Assembly (NCBI GenBank): GCA_947184155.2
Contig: CAMXCT020001413.1
Coordinates: 643,501 to 707,500 of the forward strand
DNA length: 64,000 nucleotides
Source of the DNA: Cladocopium goreaui
Lineage: Eukaryota > Sar > Dinophyceae > Suessiales > Symbiodiniaceae
Direction: 5' to 3'
Shown: positions 1-12,691 of the stretch, in pieces
Layout of the letters: each line of letters begins with the position of its first letter
How positions within the stretch are numbered: the first letter of the stretch is position 1
Program-made: the position numbers and the translations under genes
Notes under the pieces: generated by a model
Told to the model about the DNA's origin: nothing
The model's database searches: none
What the model saw: the letters and a program-made list of their open reading frames with translations, nothing else

Positions 1-604
1 AATGTGTATTTTTTGAACATTGAGTGAGATTTAAGTGATTTTTCTGGAAAATAGCGTTGTTGTAAAAAAACAAGGATCGAGTGATTTTTCTGTATTTAAT
101 AGTTTTTGTTACCATCGAGCAAATTTTCTTATCAGTGATTTTTCCAATAAAAAATGCTCAACATACACTCGAACCAACCTTAATTCCGTAAAAAAAATTA
201 CTCGATGGCTGAATTTCAGTTTTAGGAGGAAACGAGTTGATCCCGATAGTGTTTCGAGCATGGTTCGAGCATGGTTCGAGCATGGTTTGAGAGCGAGTGT
301 TCTCAGAGAGAATTGCAAAATCCTTCGTTTTTGTGGGCGGCCATTTGCCCCCCCCCCCCACCGGTTGTTCTTTGATGTGAGCGACCCGGATTCCGTCCAA
401 AAAGCTTTCCCCCATCCACTTGAAAGATTTTTGATGTTTTTCCGGGCCCGGGGTCGGAGGGCCGGCGCCAGCTTCGCACACCGGCAATGCCCAAAGGGTT
501 ATGTATTGAGCGTTGGTGCTGTTCATGTGCTCTGCGCGTGCGCGCAGGTGCAGAGCACAGTGTGATGTTCTTGTCATGGCGCAGCTGTAACCATTTTACC
601 ACAC
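1..604. other. Unassigned DNA with one arm of an inverted repeat
   Basis: No gene is supportable here. The reading frames overlap on both strands and show no recognisable domain. A stretch near 378-484 is the reverse complement, with substitutions, of 1282-1380; both contain the GC-rich core GTCGGAGG next to GCGCCAGCTTCGCACAC. A short C-run lies near 350. Confidence 0.5.
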
Positions 605-728
605 ATCATTTTGTCGCATTTTTGTGTTTGTGCTTGTGCTTGTGCTTGTTCTTGTTGTTCTTGTTCTTGTTGTTCTTGTTGTTGTTGTTGTTGTTGTTGT
701 TGTTGCTGCTGCTGCTGCTGCTGTTGGA
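605..728. repeat. TTG/CTG trinucleotide-rich microsatellite
   Basis: The run begins as imperfect TTGTGC/TTGTTC hexamers, becomes pure TTG and ends in about six CTG units. Every frame through it encodes a homopolymer-like Leu, Val/Ala or Cys-rich string, so the open frames are composition artefacts. Confidence 0.9.
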
Positions 729-779
729 ACACAGCTTATTTTCGCATTTTCGTGGACCCCTAAAGATCGTCAAATAGGC

Positions 780-2040
780 GATGTCTTCGCATATTTTTGC
801 AAGCCTCGGAGCAAAAAAACACAGTAAATACCGATGTTTTTTGCACCTCGGAAATCCAAAACCATGGTATTTACGATGTTTTTTGCCTCGGGTAGCAAAA
901 ACTACAGTCTTTACGGTTGTTGTGCCAGTGCCTAGCAAAAAGCATTGGTATTTACGCAGTTTTAATACGACAAGGACAAAAACAATGTATTTTACAATGT
1001 TTTTGCTTCCCGAGCGCAGCAAGAAATCGTGAAAAATTGTTCAAAAACGGTCCAAAATTAATTTGCAAAAGCACCTTATAATTTTGGCATTTCTTTTCCC
1101 GGCCCCGGACTTCCGGGGGTCGCAGGCTAGGGCGTAAATTGCGGGACGTCTGATAGGTCGGCGCATCGGCTTGGAGGGTCGGCGGTAGGTCCGACTGGAG
1201 GGTAAAGGATCATAAATTCGGTTCCGCCGGCTCCACACGAGTGGCTTGCCCCACGAGCGTCCCAGAGCGACTATATAGAGCTCTGTGTGCGAAGCTGGCG
1301 CCGACCCTCCGACGCCGGGCCCCGAAAAACACAAAAAATCTTTCATTCTGCTGGGGGCGCTTAATCCGGGTCGCTGAAAAGCGTCTCCAAGAGCATAATC
1401 CCGCCCACCCCATTTTGAGGGGATCTAAAATCGGAAAAAAGCGCCGTTTTGACACATTTTTCAGACGATTTTTAGCTTTTCGAAATTAACAAAATGCTGT
1501 AAATTATAGCGTTTTAACGTCTTTTGCGGGAGCAATGCAAAAACGCAGAAAATGCTGTAAATACCATTACATTTTAAACAAGAGATGCACAAAACACTGC
1601 AAATACCAGTGTTTTTGAAAGCAAAGCAAAAAAACACTATAACAGCATTTTTGGCCGGTTGATTGCCAAAAATGCTGACCGCCAAAAATGCTGGTATTTA
1701 CACATTTTTTGCAATTTCAAGAAAACGTGGAAGGCACGAAACACTGTAAATAGCAGTGTTTTGGCAACTTTTGAATGCCGAAACGCTGGTATTTACGTAG
1801 TTTTTTGCCCGTGACAATTACAGCATTTTTTGCACTTTCTGAACCGATTTTTGCCTTGATGAATGCAAAAAATGTTGGTATTTACGCGTTTTTCAAAAAT
1901 CGAAGATCGTGACGTGACTGAAATAACAGTGTTTTAGCCACTTTCGGGGACTAAAACTGTGGTATTCACGCGGGTTCTTACCATCTGACAGAGTAAAATG
2001 TTGTAAATTACAGCACTTTGTGCACTGTTTATGTTCAATT
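780..2040. repeat. Family of short dispersed hairpins
   Basis: Many 25-35 bp inverted repeats share the pattern AAAACACTG, a loop close to TAAATAC, and CAGTGTTTT. Clear cases are 1591-1615 and 1739-1761. The arms vary (ACACTG, ATGCTG, ATGTTG, ACTACAG) while the loop stays near TAAATA. Units lie irregularly at 800-1020 and 1495-2020. The part between, 1040-1490, is GC-richer and contains the second arm of the 378-484 inverted repeat. Function unknown; they could be remnants of very small fold-back elements. Confidence 0.7.
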
Positions 2041-2204
2041 TTGGAACGAGCGATGCTTTCACATATTCTTGGCATTCTTCAACAAGAAGCGACGTTACGG
2101 ATTGAAACTAGACGGCAGTGTGGCCCGAAAGAAAGCTGGAGGGAGGAGACGAGAAGATAGCACACAAGAAAATATGATGATGAATGCTGCTGGTGAGGAG
2201 CTTT

Positions 2205-2745
2205 TACACAGACGCGTTTACACACAGAGGCTTTTACGCACAGAAGCTTTTACACAGAGAAGTCTTTATACAGACTGGCTTGTACACGCAGAAGCTTTCA
2301 CACAGAGAGAAACCTTTACAGAGAGGAGCTTTTACGCACGGAAGCTTTTACACAGAGAAGTCTTTATTTTACACTGAGGAGATTTTGCACACAAACGCGT
2401 TTACACAGAGGAGCTTTTACACACAGAAGCTTTTACACAGAGAAGTGATTATACACACAGACGCGTTTGCACACAGAAGCGTTTACACAGAGAAGCCTTT
2501 ACACAGGAGCTTTTACACACAAGGGCGTTTACACACAGACGCTGTTACTGTGACACAAAGAAGCCTTTACACAGAGAGCTTTAACCCACAGGCGCGTTTA
2601 CAGACAGAAACTTTTACGCAAAGAAGTCTTTACACAGAGAGCTTTCACACACGGAAGCTTTCACACACAGAAGTTTTTACACAGAGAAGTCTTTACACAG
2701 AGAAGCTTTTACACGCAGAAGCTTTTTCACACAGAAGTTTATCCA
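2205..2745. repeat. 16-bp minisatellite (TTTTACACACAGAAGC type)
   Basis: Diverged units read TTTACACACAGACGC or TTTACACAGAGAAGC. The unit is about 16 bp, so each frame cycles through all three phases; none holds a stop, which explains the long open frames. The same satellite lies in the opposite orientation at 37.95-39.59 kb. Not considered coding. Confidence 0.85.
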
Positions 2746-2759
2746 TGAATGTGCTCAAA

Positions 2760-4445
2760 AAAGCATAAGGAATATATTTCTGAAGCAGCAGGTCCTCATT
2801 CAATAGCTTTCAAGCCCACCCTGCGATGACACCGAGGGTCAAATACTCCGGCGGAGCCGACGATGAGTGTCAGCTCTAAAATAAATCTTAAAGAAGAATT
2901 GAGGCTAAAGGATGACACATGCATCAAAAATAGGGGCGCATGGGAAAGCGAAAAAAACCCCGTAAATTGCGGGGTGTTTGTAGGATCTGCGGTTTTTACA
3001 CCCCGCGGGCGAGTCACAGACAACTTAGCTACAAGAACAATGCATGTGTGAACTACTGACTGTCCTATACACTCTCAGGATTCATTCCGCGGACAACATC
3101 TCTCCGCGGACAACTGACTCCTGCTGTCGGCGCCGCGGATAAACGCGGACAAAGGTTTCAAAACGCGGACCACTTATTCTAACTTAAAACGCGACCTTCC
3201 GAAGCAGCCTGCTGCAGACTGTGGTCTTACAGAGCTTCTTCAATAAAGTTTCAACTTTTTCCCTTGCTTCTGCAACAGATGCAGCGCCGCGCTGTTCCCA
3301 AAATTTCTGCGCTGCTCGAGCTTTCTTGTCAACAGGTGCAGCCATGGCAACACACTTTGCCACTGACGAGAGGGGAAAAATAAAATAGAAACATCAAAAT
3401 TGCGCAGTATGAACGCATCTATGAAAGCATGCAAATATAGCTGGGAATATATATATAACCTAGACTCTCACCCAACTTGTTTTGCTAAAAAAAGCAACTT
3501 TCTAACTTCTTCCTAACTTTCTCCTAACTTTCAACTTTGGCATGCTCACAAAGTTATAACTTCCTAACTTACTTTCAGATGGAGGAAGAACAACGTACTT
3601 TAAGATGGAGGAAAAACATAAAGTTAGCACGAAATTGTGAGGTTACATCCCAGGTTACCTGGTTATAACCCAGGTTTTAAATTTAATAGAAAGGTTGCTA
3701 TTACCTATGTTATACCCTCTTAACTTTCCGGCGGTTCCAAAAAAGCTTTCCCCCCAGCAATAAAGTCTGAAGCCGGTAAACAAAAACTTGAACGTGAACC
3801 TTAGAACCCGTGGCAGCCCGTTTTTTCCGTAACATGCCGGTTGCCGCAAAGTGGAGCTGGACAGATTGAAACTGCTGAAATTGCGTGACCCTGGGTACAA
3901 CACTTGCTTCTTGAGCCTCCGAAAAAAGTAGCTGCGTGGCTGGCTTTCCATTGCAGATAATATCTCAGAGAATGACGGTCGGACTTTGCCAGGATGCGCG
4001 CAAAAAGACAGGCCAAGTAAGTGTATAATTTCTGCGCTTCTCAAGAAAGACCGCCTGGCATAACCAAGTTCTCTTAAAAGCATTCGCACTGTTGCAGCAA
4101 CTTGCAAATTTCCATGCTAATAGGCGCTGGAACGCCCACCTGGAAGCAATTATGAAGAAGACCCGCGAAAATTCGCAAAAATCTCGACTTATCTTATTTG
4201 GCAATGTTTTACTAGTGAGTGTTCCGTGGGCCATCAGCAGCCTTAGCCAAGCTTGCTGGCACCAGCATCATTATGGCGGCAGTGCCAGCCTGTCCCTTGA
4301 TACTGGCAAGACCAACAGGCACCAGCATCATTATGGCGCCGGTGCCATCGCCAACCCAACATCAACCATCCCAAAGCACGTATGACGCCGGTGCAGCGTA
4401 TGGTGTCGACCAGCCCGTCCTGGTAATCCGCCAATGAATCCAAGC
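2760..4445. other. Unassigned DNA
   Basis: No gene is recognised. A short cluster of CGCGGACAA-like words lies at 3085-3180. The tract 3480-3720 is rich in CTAACTT and AGGTTA words. The remainder shows no repeats or domains that I can support. Confidence 0.5.
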
Positions 4446-4449
4446 CCAT

Positions 4450-5790
4450 GAACGTCAGAGGGTTTCTCTACACTTTGTTTGCTTGGATTGGGCTAAAGTT
4501 TTTGATTCCCTGACGCATGCAGCTAGCACACCACTCAGTACCAGAGGCGCTCATTAATGCAGTCCAGTCTCTGTATGAGGATCCATCTTTCCAAGTGCTG
4601 GACTGGGAGGAATTGTCGTCCCACGACAACAGGAAGCGGGACTTAGACAGGGCTGCCCATTATCCCCATACTGTGGAGGCCGAACATGAATCCCGATTTA
4701 GTCTCCTCCCCAGTGTTTTTCCCACGCAACCCCCAAGTTGGGATCTCCAATTTGCCGATGATATAGTGCTAATGACCAATTCCGCTCAACTTTGCTAATC
4801 GCCTTCTCCATGGGGTCCAGCGTCACGGGTACCGATTCGGTCTGGAACTTAACCTGGAAAAATGTGAGCACCTTGCGTTACACAGCTCCGAGCACATCTA
4901 CACCCGCACGGGTAATATAGAGGCAACATACCTAGGTGCGCAATTGACACCAGAGTGTTCTCCTGATCACATTGTCTTGTCACGCATGCGAAAGGCCAGT
5001 GCTGCCACGAAGGCCTTAGCAAGTTTTTTCAGTGCCTCTTTCCTCTCACCGGCTTTTCGCCTTCGAGTGTACCAGCTCATCGTCCAGAGCATTCTCCTTT
5101 ATTCTATTGAATCCATAGTTCCCACCCCTGCGCATCACCAACGTATGGATGCTCTCCACTTTTGCGTGCTACAGCAGATCTTCAAACTCAGATCTTCATT
5201 TTGCCACAGGGTTTTGCAACCTTCTGGCTCCCCGTGCTCAAACAACAATCTCCACACCCTTGCTAACTCCCATGGAAAAATATCTATACACCATCTCAAC
5301 TAGCTGCCACCCGACGACTTCAACTCCTTGGTCATTTGTTGCGCCATGAAAAGCTGCGCTGAACATTTGGTTTCCTTCATGCTTTCACACGCATATCGTT
5401 TTCTCCGAGGAAAAAACATTCGACAGGGCAGACCCCGCCCACCCTGGGCCGAACTAGTTCTGACAGAAGCCGATCGACGCATGCAAACTGCACAAGAAAC
5501 TGTCCCAGCCATCACTGACCTGTCTCATCCTTTCTTTTCTCCCCTCCAACAGCTACAGAAGTATATTTTACCCATGGCCCTACAGTCACAGATTGGCAGG
5601 TTAATGCGCGCATCTACCGACCAGTGCGGGAAGCAGCTAGAAGCAGGGCTCTTTGGCGAAACGTCACGCGACAATACCCCAAACCCGTTCCCCTTAGCCG
5701 AAGGCAACGCCACTACACCATGGATAGCACCACACAATGGAGTTCCAACTGCGCAACACACAACCGGATCTCTTTATCCTCCTCATTAAT
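4450..5790 (+). pseudogene. Non-LTR (LINE) retrotransposon reverse transcriptase remnant
   Basis: Read across frames, this segment gives the ordered motifs of a non-LTR reverse transcriptase. Motif A is LDWAKVFDS (near 4480). Motif B is GLRQGCPLSPY (near 4640, in a different frame). Motif C is FADDIVLM (near 4755). Then follow the NLEKCEHL and YLGAQL blocks, a long helical thumb (about 4940-5200), LLGHLLRHEKLR (near 5310) and the C-terminal RGRPRPPW-like signature (near 5435). At least three frame changes and several stops separate these pieces, so it is dead. The 5' part of the element (endonuclease, ORF1) is missing, as expected for a 5'-truncated LINE copy. No poly-A tail or target-site duplication was identified. 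Confidence 0.85.
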
Positions 5791-5794
5791 TGGG

Positions 5795-6895
5795 GATTAC
5801 ACTAATTGGGGATTAAGAATGCGTACGCGAACGATGACCTTCCACATCCCTTTCAGAACCACGTTGTTTAAATCATTTTCTACAACAAACCCTCTATTAG
5901 AACTGGAAAATTTAAAAGGTATTTCGGTCGAGGCTGACAGGGAGAGTGACTTTCCCTTTCGTTAAAAAAACGGTTTTTCTGAGAGCTGATTCCTTTGCAC
6001 AAATGGTATATACTCTTATCTTACAACAAGGAGATCATACCATTTATGGGTACAGAGTTTTGTCTTTTTCAGTGCTGATATATACTCTTTAACAGGGAGA
6101 TAATATCAATCACATTTTTCTCCACATGCTTCCACTGAGCAGATTAACTTTGCTGAGAACGAATTCTATACCAACTCGAATTCTGCCCGTTGTTCACTTG
6201 AATGAGTGACTTTGGAGACCCGAATTTTAATCCATGTATTTCGTGTTTTGGTCAATTGTTTTTCGTCTGACCTGAAATTCAGAATCTTGCATCCAAGTAG
6301 GCACTTTTCACCGATAGAGCATTTTGCCGTGATCGACCGCGCATTGCGCACCATTGTCGAAAATGAATTCGAGAGCATATCTGTAGGATATTTTTGTTGC
6401 AGATGATATATTTCATTAGCGCTCCGTTATTTTTGTCGTTATTTTTGTATAGACTCCACTGCGCACTCTCCGCCATTTTTGTTGATTAGCCAACGTGGAA
6501 TCTAGTTTACCTGCTAGAACTCTTACTCTCAATTGGGTACGACAAAGTGTAGGGCTCAACTCATTGCCTTGGAATTTGTGCCTGTGTTTCTGTTTTGGAC
6601 CGAACCCTATCAGGGCATAGCATGAGTACTGAGCGCAGTTTACATGTGCTGTCAAGGCCCAAGAGAGAGATATAGAGGCACAGCTTGTACACTAGGTGCT
6701 GCGCTGACTGGCTATTGGCCGACAGTGGGAGACTAGTGCTTCAGCCTGGGAAGACGGTTTAGCTGATCCTTGAATACTACTGCCCCTCATCAGCCCTCCT
6801 CCCAATCCCCCCTTCCATTTTTTAAATTTAAGTCCAAGTTTGCATACTTGCAGGTACACTATATACCCTACATGCACATGCATATTTATACCATT
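5795..6895. other. Unassigned DNA
   Basis: No gene or tandem repeat is recognised. Composition is moderately AT-rich and open frames are short. The segment separates the LINE remnant from the ACAT microsatellite. Confidence 0.5.
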
Positions 6896-6899
6896 TTCA

Positions 6900-7366
6900 G
6901 AATCATACACACACAGACATATATACATACAAACACACACACATATATATATATACACATACACATAAATTATGTGCTACATATACTCACTACATATATG
7001 TAGATTATGTAGATGTAAACAAATACATATGCATATGCAAATACATGTTCATATACACATATGTATATATATACATATATACATATATTCATTTCTACAT
7101 ACATACATCTTCATATTTTGATGTAAATGCATACATATGTTTATATCCATATATACGTACACATTTGCATACATGCATACATATATACGTACATACATAC
7201 ATACATGCATACATTCATTCATTCATTCATTCATTCATTCATTCAATCAATCATTCATACATACATACATACATACAAACGTACAGATAAACAAACAAAC
7301 ATACATGCATGCGTGCATACGTGCGTGCATACATGCATGCACGCATACATACGTTCATACATACAT

Positions 7367-7397
<31 letters not shown>

Positions 7398-7895
7398 TAC
7401 ATGCACACATACATGCACACATACAGATAGACAGACATACATACATACATACAGATACACAGACATACATACATACAGATAAACAGACATACATACATAC
7501 AGATAAACAGACATACATACATGCATGCATGCATGCATACATAGATACATACATAGATAGATAGATAGATAGATACATCGATACATAGATACATACATAC
7601 ATTCATGCATACATACATACATACATACATATCATTCATACATACATACATGCATACATACATGCATACATACATACATATACATACATACATACATAAT
7701 TACATACATACATACATACATACATACAGATCATACAGATCATGCAGATCATGCAGATCATACATATCATGCATATCATACATATCATACATACATATCA
7801 TACATACCATGAATATGATACATAGCATACATGTGATGCACATCATACATATCATACATATCATACATATTTTACATTTACACAGCCATATACGG
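6900..7895. repeat. Long compound ACAT/ATTC/ACAG microsatellite
   Basis: Almost uninterrupted tetranucleotides: ATAC/ACAT throughout, with ATTC runs (7209-7250), ACAG runs (7365-7400), GATA runs (7555-7575) and at the end decamer-like ATCATACAT/GATCATGCA units (7730-7870). All frames on both strands stay open as HTYI or YVCM strings and are not genes. Confidence 0.95.
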
Positions 7896-8039
7896 TGTAT
7901 ATATATATATAAACATACTTACTTACTATGCACACATTGTGTCACTAGATAAACCCTAGCCTAACACAAAACAAAATTTAAATAGATCCTACGCCTGAAA
8001 CCCACCACAAACAGAACCTAAACCAACCCTAAATGAACC

Positions 8040-8300
8040 CTAAACCATCGAGACATCGATGAAAACCATCGAACAATCGATTAAAACCATGGAAAAACCG
8101 ACAATCATGGAAAAACCGATGAAAACCATGGACAAATCAATGAGAACCATGGAAAAAACGATGAAACCCATGGAAAAATCGATCAAAACCATCGAGAACT
8201 CGATAAGAACCATGGAAATCGATGAAAGCCATGGAACAAGTAATGAAAACTCTGGAAAAACAATGATAACCGTGGAGAAAAGATGAAAACCATGCAAACA
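8040..8300. repeat. 21-bp minisatellite
   Basis: About twelve units of roughly 21 bp built on the words AAAACCATGG and AAAAATCGATG. Because 21 is divisible by three, both strands carry a repeated peptide pattern in one frame (for example MEKSIKT on plus, FSMVLID on minus). This is an artefact of the period. Confidence 0.85.
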
Positions 8301-8304
8301 TTTA

Positions 8305-9438
8305 ATCAACACATAGACAAATAGTTCGGGGAAATTGAATTTGGTCTGAGGGGTTGGTTTGGGTGCACTTGCAGACCAACAATATATTTTTTGATCCCAA
8401 TATTTTTTTTGGGATCCCGTGGGATTTTTTTGATCATAATAATATTTGTTTGATCGTCTTGCCAAATGATGATTGCTCAGTTCTTGATCGTTGTTATATA
8501 ATGTAATCGTGCAGATTGTCCTGACTGGTCCACGACCCCTGTTTTGCATCTTCAGTTGTCCACCAAAATATGTTTCGTCATTTTTTGTCAACACCTGCCA
8601 TCAAACTGTTCGAAGTGCATGTCAGGATACCTGTTTGGTTTTCCTATGGGTTTCTTCATTGCAGTGGTCGCTGGAGGCCAGTTGTTCCTTCAAAACACTG
8701 CTTTGGAGTACTTACAACGGTTGACGAATTGTCAACGTCAGCCCTCCTCAGTTGTACATCCCTGTAATCCCTTGATGCTTCAACTTCGGGATTGATTCTT
8801 CATTTCCTGCCCTAGCGCTGCTGAGCAGGGGTCGCTGGGGCAGTTTGTTTTTTGCTATCAAGGACACTTCTGTGCGAGACCCAAATAGACAATGCAAGAC
8901 AACGCAACACAATATGCAGTGAACGCATACACATTTTTTCAGGTCAAACTTTTTGGCTCTTCTTGAGGCGGCCGTCTTTGATACGACTTGCGGCAAATAA
9001 CAAGGTGGGATTGAGTCATTTGAGTTGTTGAATTGTTGAGCTGTCGCCCAATCTGTTCACAGTCATGTATAGTTATGGGCTGCTGAGATCTTTCAATATC
9101 TTTCAATATCTCTCAATTATTTTTCAATATCTTTCTGAATTTTTGAGCAAGGTTTTTCGCCAAATGAACCGTGCAGTTGAGCTTGAAGGCGCAAGGAATG
9201 GTGGTCACCTCATCTCACAATCATTCACACACACACACAAAATTTCAGATTTTCGAATGACGTTCGGTTCCTAGAAATTCTGTTTGGTCAGAGTTGATTG
9301 ATTTCGATCAGCGCTCCGGAAGGGTATCAGTATCCGTTTAAATCGGAGTAGTTTCAAGGGCAGAATGGGTTTAGAGATGCAGGTTACCCTGCGACTTGTG
9401 CCCATCCCGTGCAAAACTTGCCCAAACACAACTCAGTA
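8305..9438. other. Unassigned DNA upstream of the retroelement
   Basis: No gene recognised. Minor features are a few TTTCAATATCT repeats near 9090-9130 and a short CA run near 9230. No similarity to the M1 module was found by eye before 9441. Confidence 0.5.
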
Positions 9439-9440
9439 TG

Positions 9441-9925
9441 TGTGTGTGGCACATCTGTACAGATGTAAAACGTCAGGGTTCTTGCAGTTGTCAGCAGGGG
9501 GCACAGGTGTGACTCTGGTTCCTGTGCCAACGAAGACGGCCAGAAGTCACAGTGATATCAAAGGGAGACGTCCCTTTGACGTACCTGCTTCAATTTCATT
9601 TCATGTCATGTTTCTGGGACGGGATGTGGCTAACCCAAGAACCACCGTGCCGTTTCCAAACCATTTTGTTTTCAACTTCTCGTGCTGCACTGTTGTTGCA
9701 ATCTGTATTTATTTATTTTCGACGTCTTGGTCCTGGTCTACGGTTCATTTGATGTGGATTTCGATTTGATGACATTCATGGCAGCGATTGTCTTCTCGGA
9801 GTACCTCATATATTGATCAGCTTAGGATAGCTTAGGTTCCCATTTTTGTTTGTTCCTGACTAATTTGCATGTTGCAGGACTCAGTTCCTGATGGGTCTCT
9901 TCAAAGATCCAATTTTGTCTAGTGT
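9441..9925 (+). ncRNA. M1 structured RNA module, copy 1
   Basis: Starts in a GT run. Head hairpin ACATCT/AGATGT at 9451-9466. Outer helix GCAGG (9494-9498) with CCTGC (9584-9588). Inside, helix B GGCACAGG (9500-9507) pairs with CCTGTGCC (9521-9528). Its loop TGTGACTCTGG (9508-9518) pairs with 9540-9551, apart from one bulged base, giving an H-type pseudoknot. AACGAAG (9529-9535) lies between. Hairpin D is TCAAAGGGA/TCCCTTTGA (9558-9579). Hairpin E is GTGG/CCAC around a 12-nt loop (9626-9645). The tail carries CAGGA/TCCTG and a GGGTCT/AGATCC hairpin that includes a G-U pair, and ends TCTAGTGTA. It is the 5'-most unit of the large retroelement. Ribozyme, translation or priming roles are all possible; none is shown. 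Confidence 0.6.
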
Positions 9926-10390
9926 AATATCCATGGTGACTCCGACATGGCGCTATGGAGTCACTTGAGGCAACCCCTTTGCGGGCGACCGTCGACCGTG
10001 GACGAACTTGACATCGGAATTGACACTTTTAAATTAGTAATTCGTTTAAGTAAAGCGAAACAGTTGGCCTTTCCGTTCTGCACCATCTTTGTGATGCCCC
10101 GCTGGTCCTACGGTCCCAGGGAGCCTTGTGGAATGCGTCCCTACTAGCGCAAAGCCTTTCGGAACAGTCAGAAACTCCCTGTTTGCTCACGCAGCTATTT
10201 TGAAGGGACATATGAACTGCAACATGACATGAATGCCAGGCAGGCACATGAATGGTTTCTGGTGAGGTTGAACATTTCGTGCATCTAATTCGTTGGAACC
10301 TGATCAGCTGTTTATGCCACTGCGGCACGACTTGACTACGGTCCTGAAGGGGAGTAACGCACGACTTCTAGTGTAGTTGGAACTGAGTCC
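9926..10390 (+). repeat. M2 leader of the retroelement (copy a)
   Basis: Homologous to M2 copies at 27690 and 28720. It begins just after TCTAGTGTA with a hairpin GTGACTCC (9936-9943)/GGAGTCAC (9957-9964); copy b has GTGGCTCC/GGAGCCAC, a compensatory pair change. Further conserved words are TTAAGTAAAGCGAAACAG (about 10047), CAGTCAGAAA, CAGCTGTTTATGCC and GACTACGGTCC. No ORF is conserved among the copies, so it is read as a non-coding leader. Confidence 0.6.
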
Positions 10391-10454
10391 TGTTTGATCT
10401 TTTATCATTCAATTCGAGTGCGAGCTTTGATCCCGTGGCACCATCCTTCGGCAT

Positions 10455-12483
10455 CATGGCCGACTTCATCGAGCCCATCACCTACAGCACCAACGTGGCC
10501 TCCTTCCGCACCGCCGACTCCTACACCTACATCGTCAACGATGCCTACACCTTTACCTTGGCCAACTCCTTCACCGACATCTACTCCGCCCCCAGTCCAC
10601 CATCATCCTGCTCACCATCCAGATTACCCACAATTTAGCTCCGGCTTCATTTTCGACCTCGACACCCGGCCCCGGTGACCATCTTTTCGGGCAAGCCTCT
10701 ATGTTGCATTCTTCGTGGCCCACTATGACCCCTTCGCCGATGCCGACAAGTTCGCCAACTCCGCCAACAGTCACATCCGTCACCACTCCACCTCAATTAT
10801 CACAGCCGAACATGCCTTTGACCGCACCTTCACATCCGGGCTTTGCAACTTTTGCATCCAGCGGGCGTTTTGAACCTCCAACCTTCCCTACACCAACAGC
10901 ATCTTTTTCGACACATCCGGGGCCTTCTCTTACAACTCCATGCCATTCCAGTCCGACTCTCGACGCCACCATGTCCCATCCAGCTCCACACAGTACGGCA
11001 ACCACACCAACAGCCAATTCCGACAACTCCTGCCACACCAGTACCGCCATCTCCACTACCTCCTGCCGCACCAAAACACACAGCCGTCAAAGCTGCACCA
11101 AAACTACGACCTGACAAACGCCCAGAGAAGACTCGTCGACCTGCTCATCCACCTGCTGTTCCGCCGGTACCAGTTCAATCCCAAGCACCACCCAACACTA
11201 CTCAACAGGAACTCACCACCTTGGGCACCACTGCCAAAGAGCTTGCGGAATCAGCTCACCTCCTACAACAACAACAGCAGATCATCATCGAATCTCAGCG
11301 TCTCCAACAACAACAACAACTTCACCAGAATCCTCCTCCTCCACCTTCAACAACTCCACTACCAACCGCTCCAACTCCAGCATCCAAAGCCAGGCCAACA
11401 GAAACACCTCCACCCGTTCCACTGCCTGCATCTACTTCTGGAACGGCTGCGCCATCTATTCGCATTCCTTCGGCTTCACCTATCGTAGTGGCTTATCACC
11501 TCGACCTCGCCGATCCCGATCTCGCCGACGATCTCCACGCCGATCTCAACATCGCCGACAAGCCCGTCCCCGATCTCCTCTACCACGTCAACGATCCAGC
11601 ACACATAACCCCAAGAGTCGACGAACACCTTCACCATATCGTCGCCGATCTCCAGCACGACGTCCTGCTTCTCGTCAACAACATCGAACACCTGATCCTC
11701 CTCGTCACAGTCGAACGCCATCTCGCAATGCCATTGTGCTGACTCCTGCCCCCAGGAGCTATGATTCAACATTCATCCCGTCTCCCGATGCTGACGACAC
11801 CTGGGGCAATTGGCGCGACAGGCGACCATCTGGTCATCGACCTCGCTCTCCAACTGGTCCTCCACCGACCTCGGCGTCTCTCGCGCCTGTGGGCTCGGTT
11901 TCATTCAGGATTGCCGACGGGGACTCGGACAACAGTGATCAAGAAGATAATTTTTCCATAGGCGACTACGAGGCTGGAGACACCGCTGTGGAAGAGCTGA
12001 AAGCAGCAGCAGTTGACCCCAATCAGGTCCATTGTGTGGCCGAGTTAAGCCCAACCCACTCCGTCCAACTTCGGGAAACCTCCACGCACAAGCTCTTCAA
12101 CAAATTCATCGATGAGATATTTGCCCAACTGGCCAAGCCCCACATCACGGAGTCTAATGAGACGATCTATATACATCAAGGCGGATCGTGCCACAGTCAC
12201 CAACATTGCACGGTGTTATGCAAGAGCAAACCTGTTGGACCTCAGCCTTGCTCGTCAGACCCATGGCTACTTTATCCAGCCGGAGAACTTGCTGACCGTC
12301 ACGGTCCCAACGGGCTTACCACCTAAAGCCACCTTCAAAGGGGAATTCTCACCAGACGAATCCGCCAAAACGATCCAGAGAGCCAGTGTGGCGATGGGGA
12401 TTGATGCCTGCAAACTTAAAAACTCCTCCACGGATGAGATTGTGCTCAAGGTCATGACGGTGGCGATGCTGATGAACTCCTGA
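10455..12483 (+). pseudogene. Retroelement ORF1: Pro-rich, RS-rich, gag-like
   Basis: The coding path changes frame several times. A start MADFIEPITYSTN lies at 10455. A Pro/Gln-rich stretch follows at about 10840-11480 (for example LLQQQQQIIIESQRL). At about 11480-11740 another frame gives a domain packed with RS, RR and SP pairs like an SR-protein tail. An acidic segment (GDSDNSDQEDNF) follows, then a conserved C-terminal region ending near 12481. The ending, PDESAKTIQRASVAMGIDAC, is related to PAEALETVQRVAVMMGMPVG in the element at 56.5 kb, so this C-terminal part is a real conserved domain. A nucleic-acid-binding, gag-like role is inferred from composition only. Frame changes near 11480 and 12150 indicate decay, or an error-prone copy. 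Confidence 0.55.
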
Positions 12484-12691
12484 ATAGCCAGCCACCTGAA
12501 TTCTCGGGACTCAAAAGCAGTCCACATCATGAGAGACCTCACCGTTGTTCATGCAGGTATTTTGTCGCTAGCTCTGCTCACCCCGTTTACTGTGTCTCCT
12601 TCGATTGAAGTTTTTTACGCCTTCCGTATGATTCAAACGATGTTGATGGGTCAGTATATATGTTCTGCTGCACCCAAAAAGTAATTCGAAG
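12484..12691 (+). other. Spacer between retroelement ORF1 and the nuclease/RT frame
   Basis: About 200 bases without a supportable frame. The equivalent spacer in the 55-57 kb element is similar in size (about 56560-56800). Confidence 0.4.

Noticed and set aside
7127-7952. Open frames in ACAT microsatellites here and at 40.9, 60.3 and 62.1 kb
   Set aside because: Tetranucleotide repeats without stops; both strands and several frames are equally open.
9440-9600. M1 as a group II intron (starts with GTGTG) or group I intron
   Set aside because: No domain V-like hairpin, no P/Q/R/S elements and no exon continuity across any copy. GTGTG is better explained as a unit boundary.
9875-9920. CTGATGG followed by a small hairpin and CAA in the M1 tail, resembling a hammerhead ribozyme core
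   Set aside because: The obligatory CUGANGA and GAAA boxes are not both present in any copy, and the stem order does not fit. The hairpin is kept as a plain tail hairpin.
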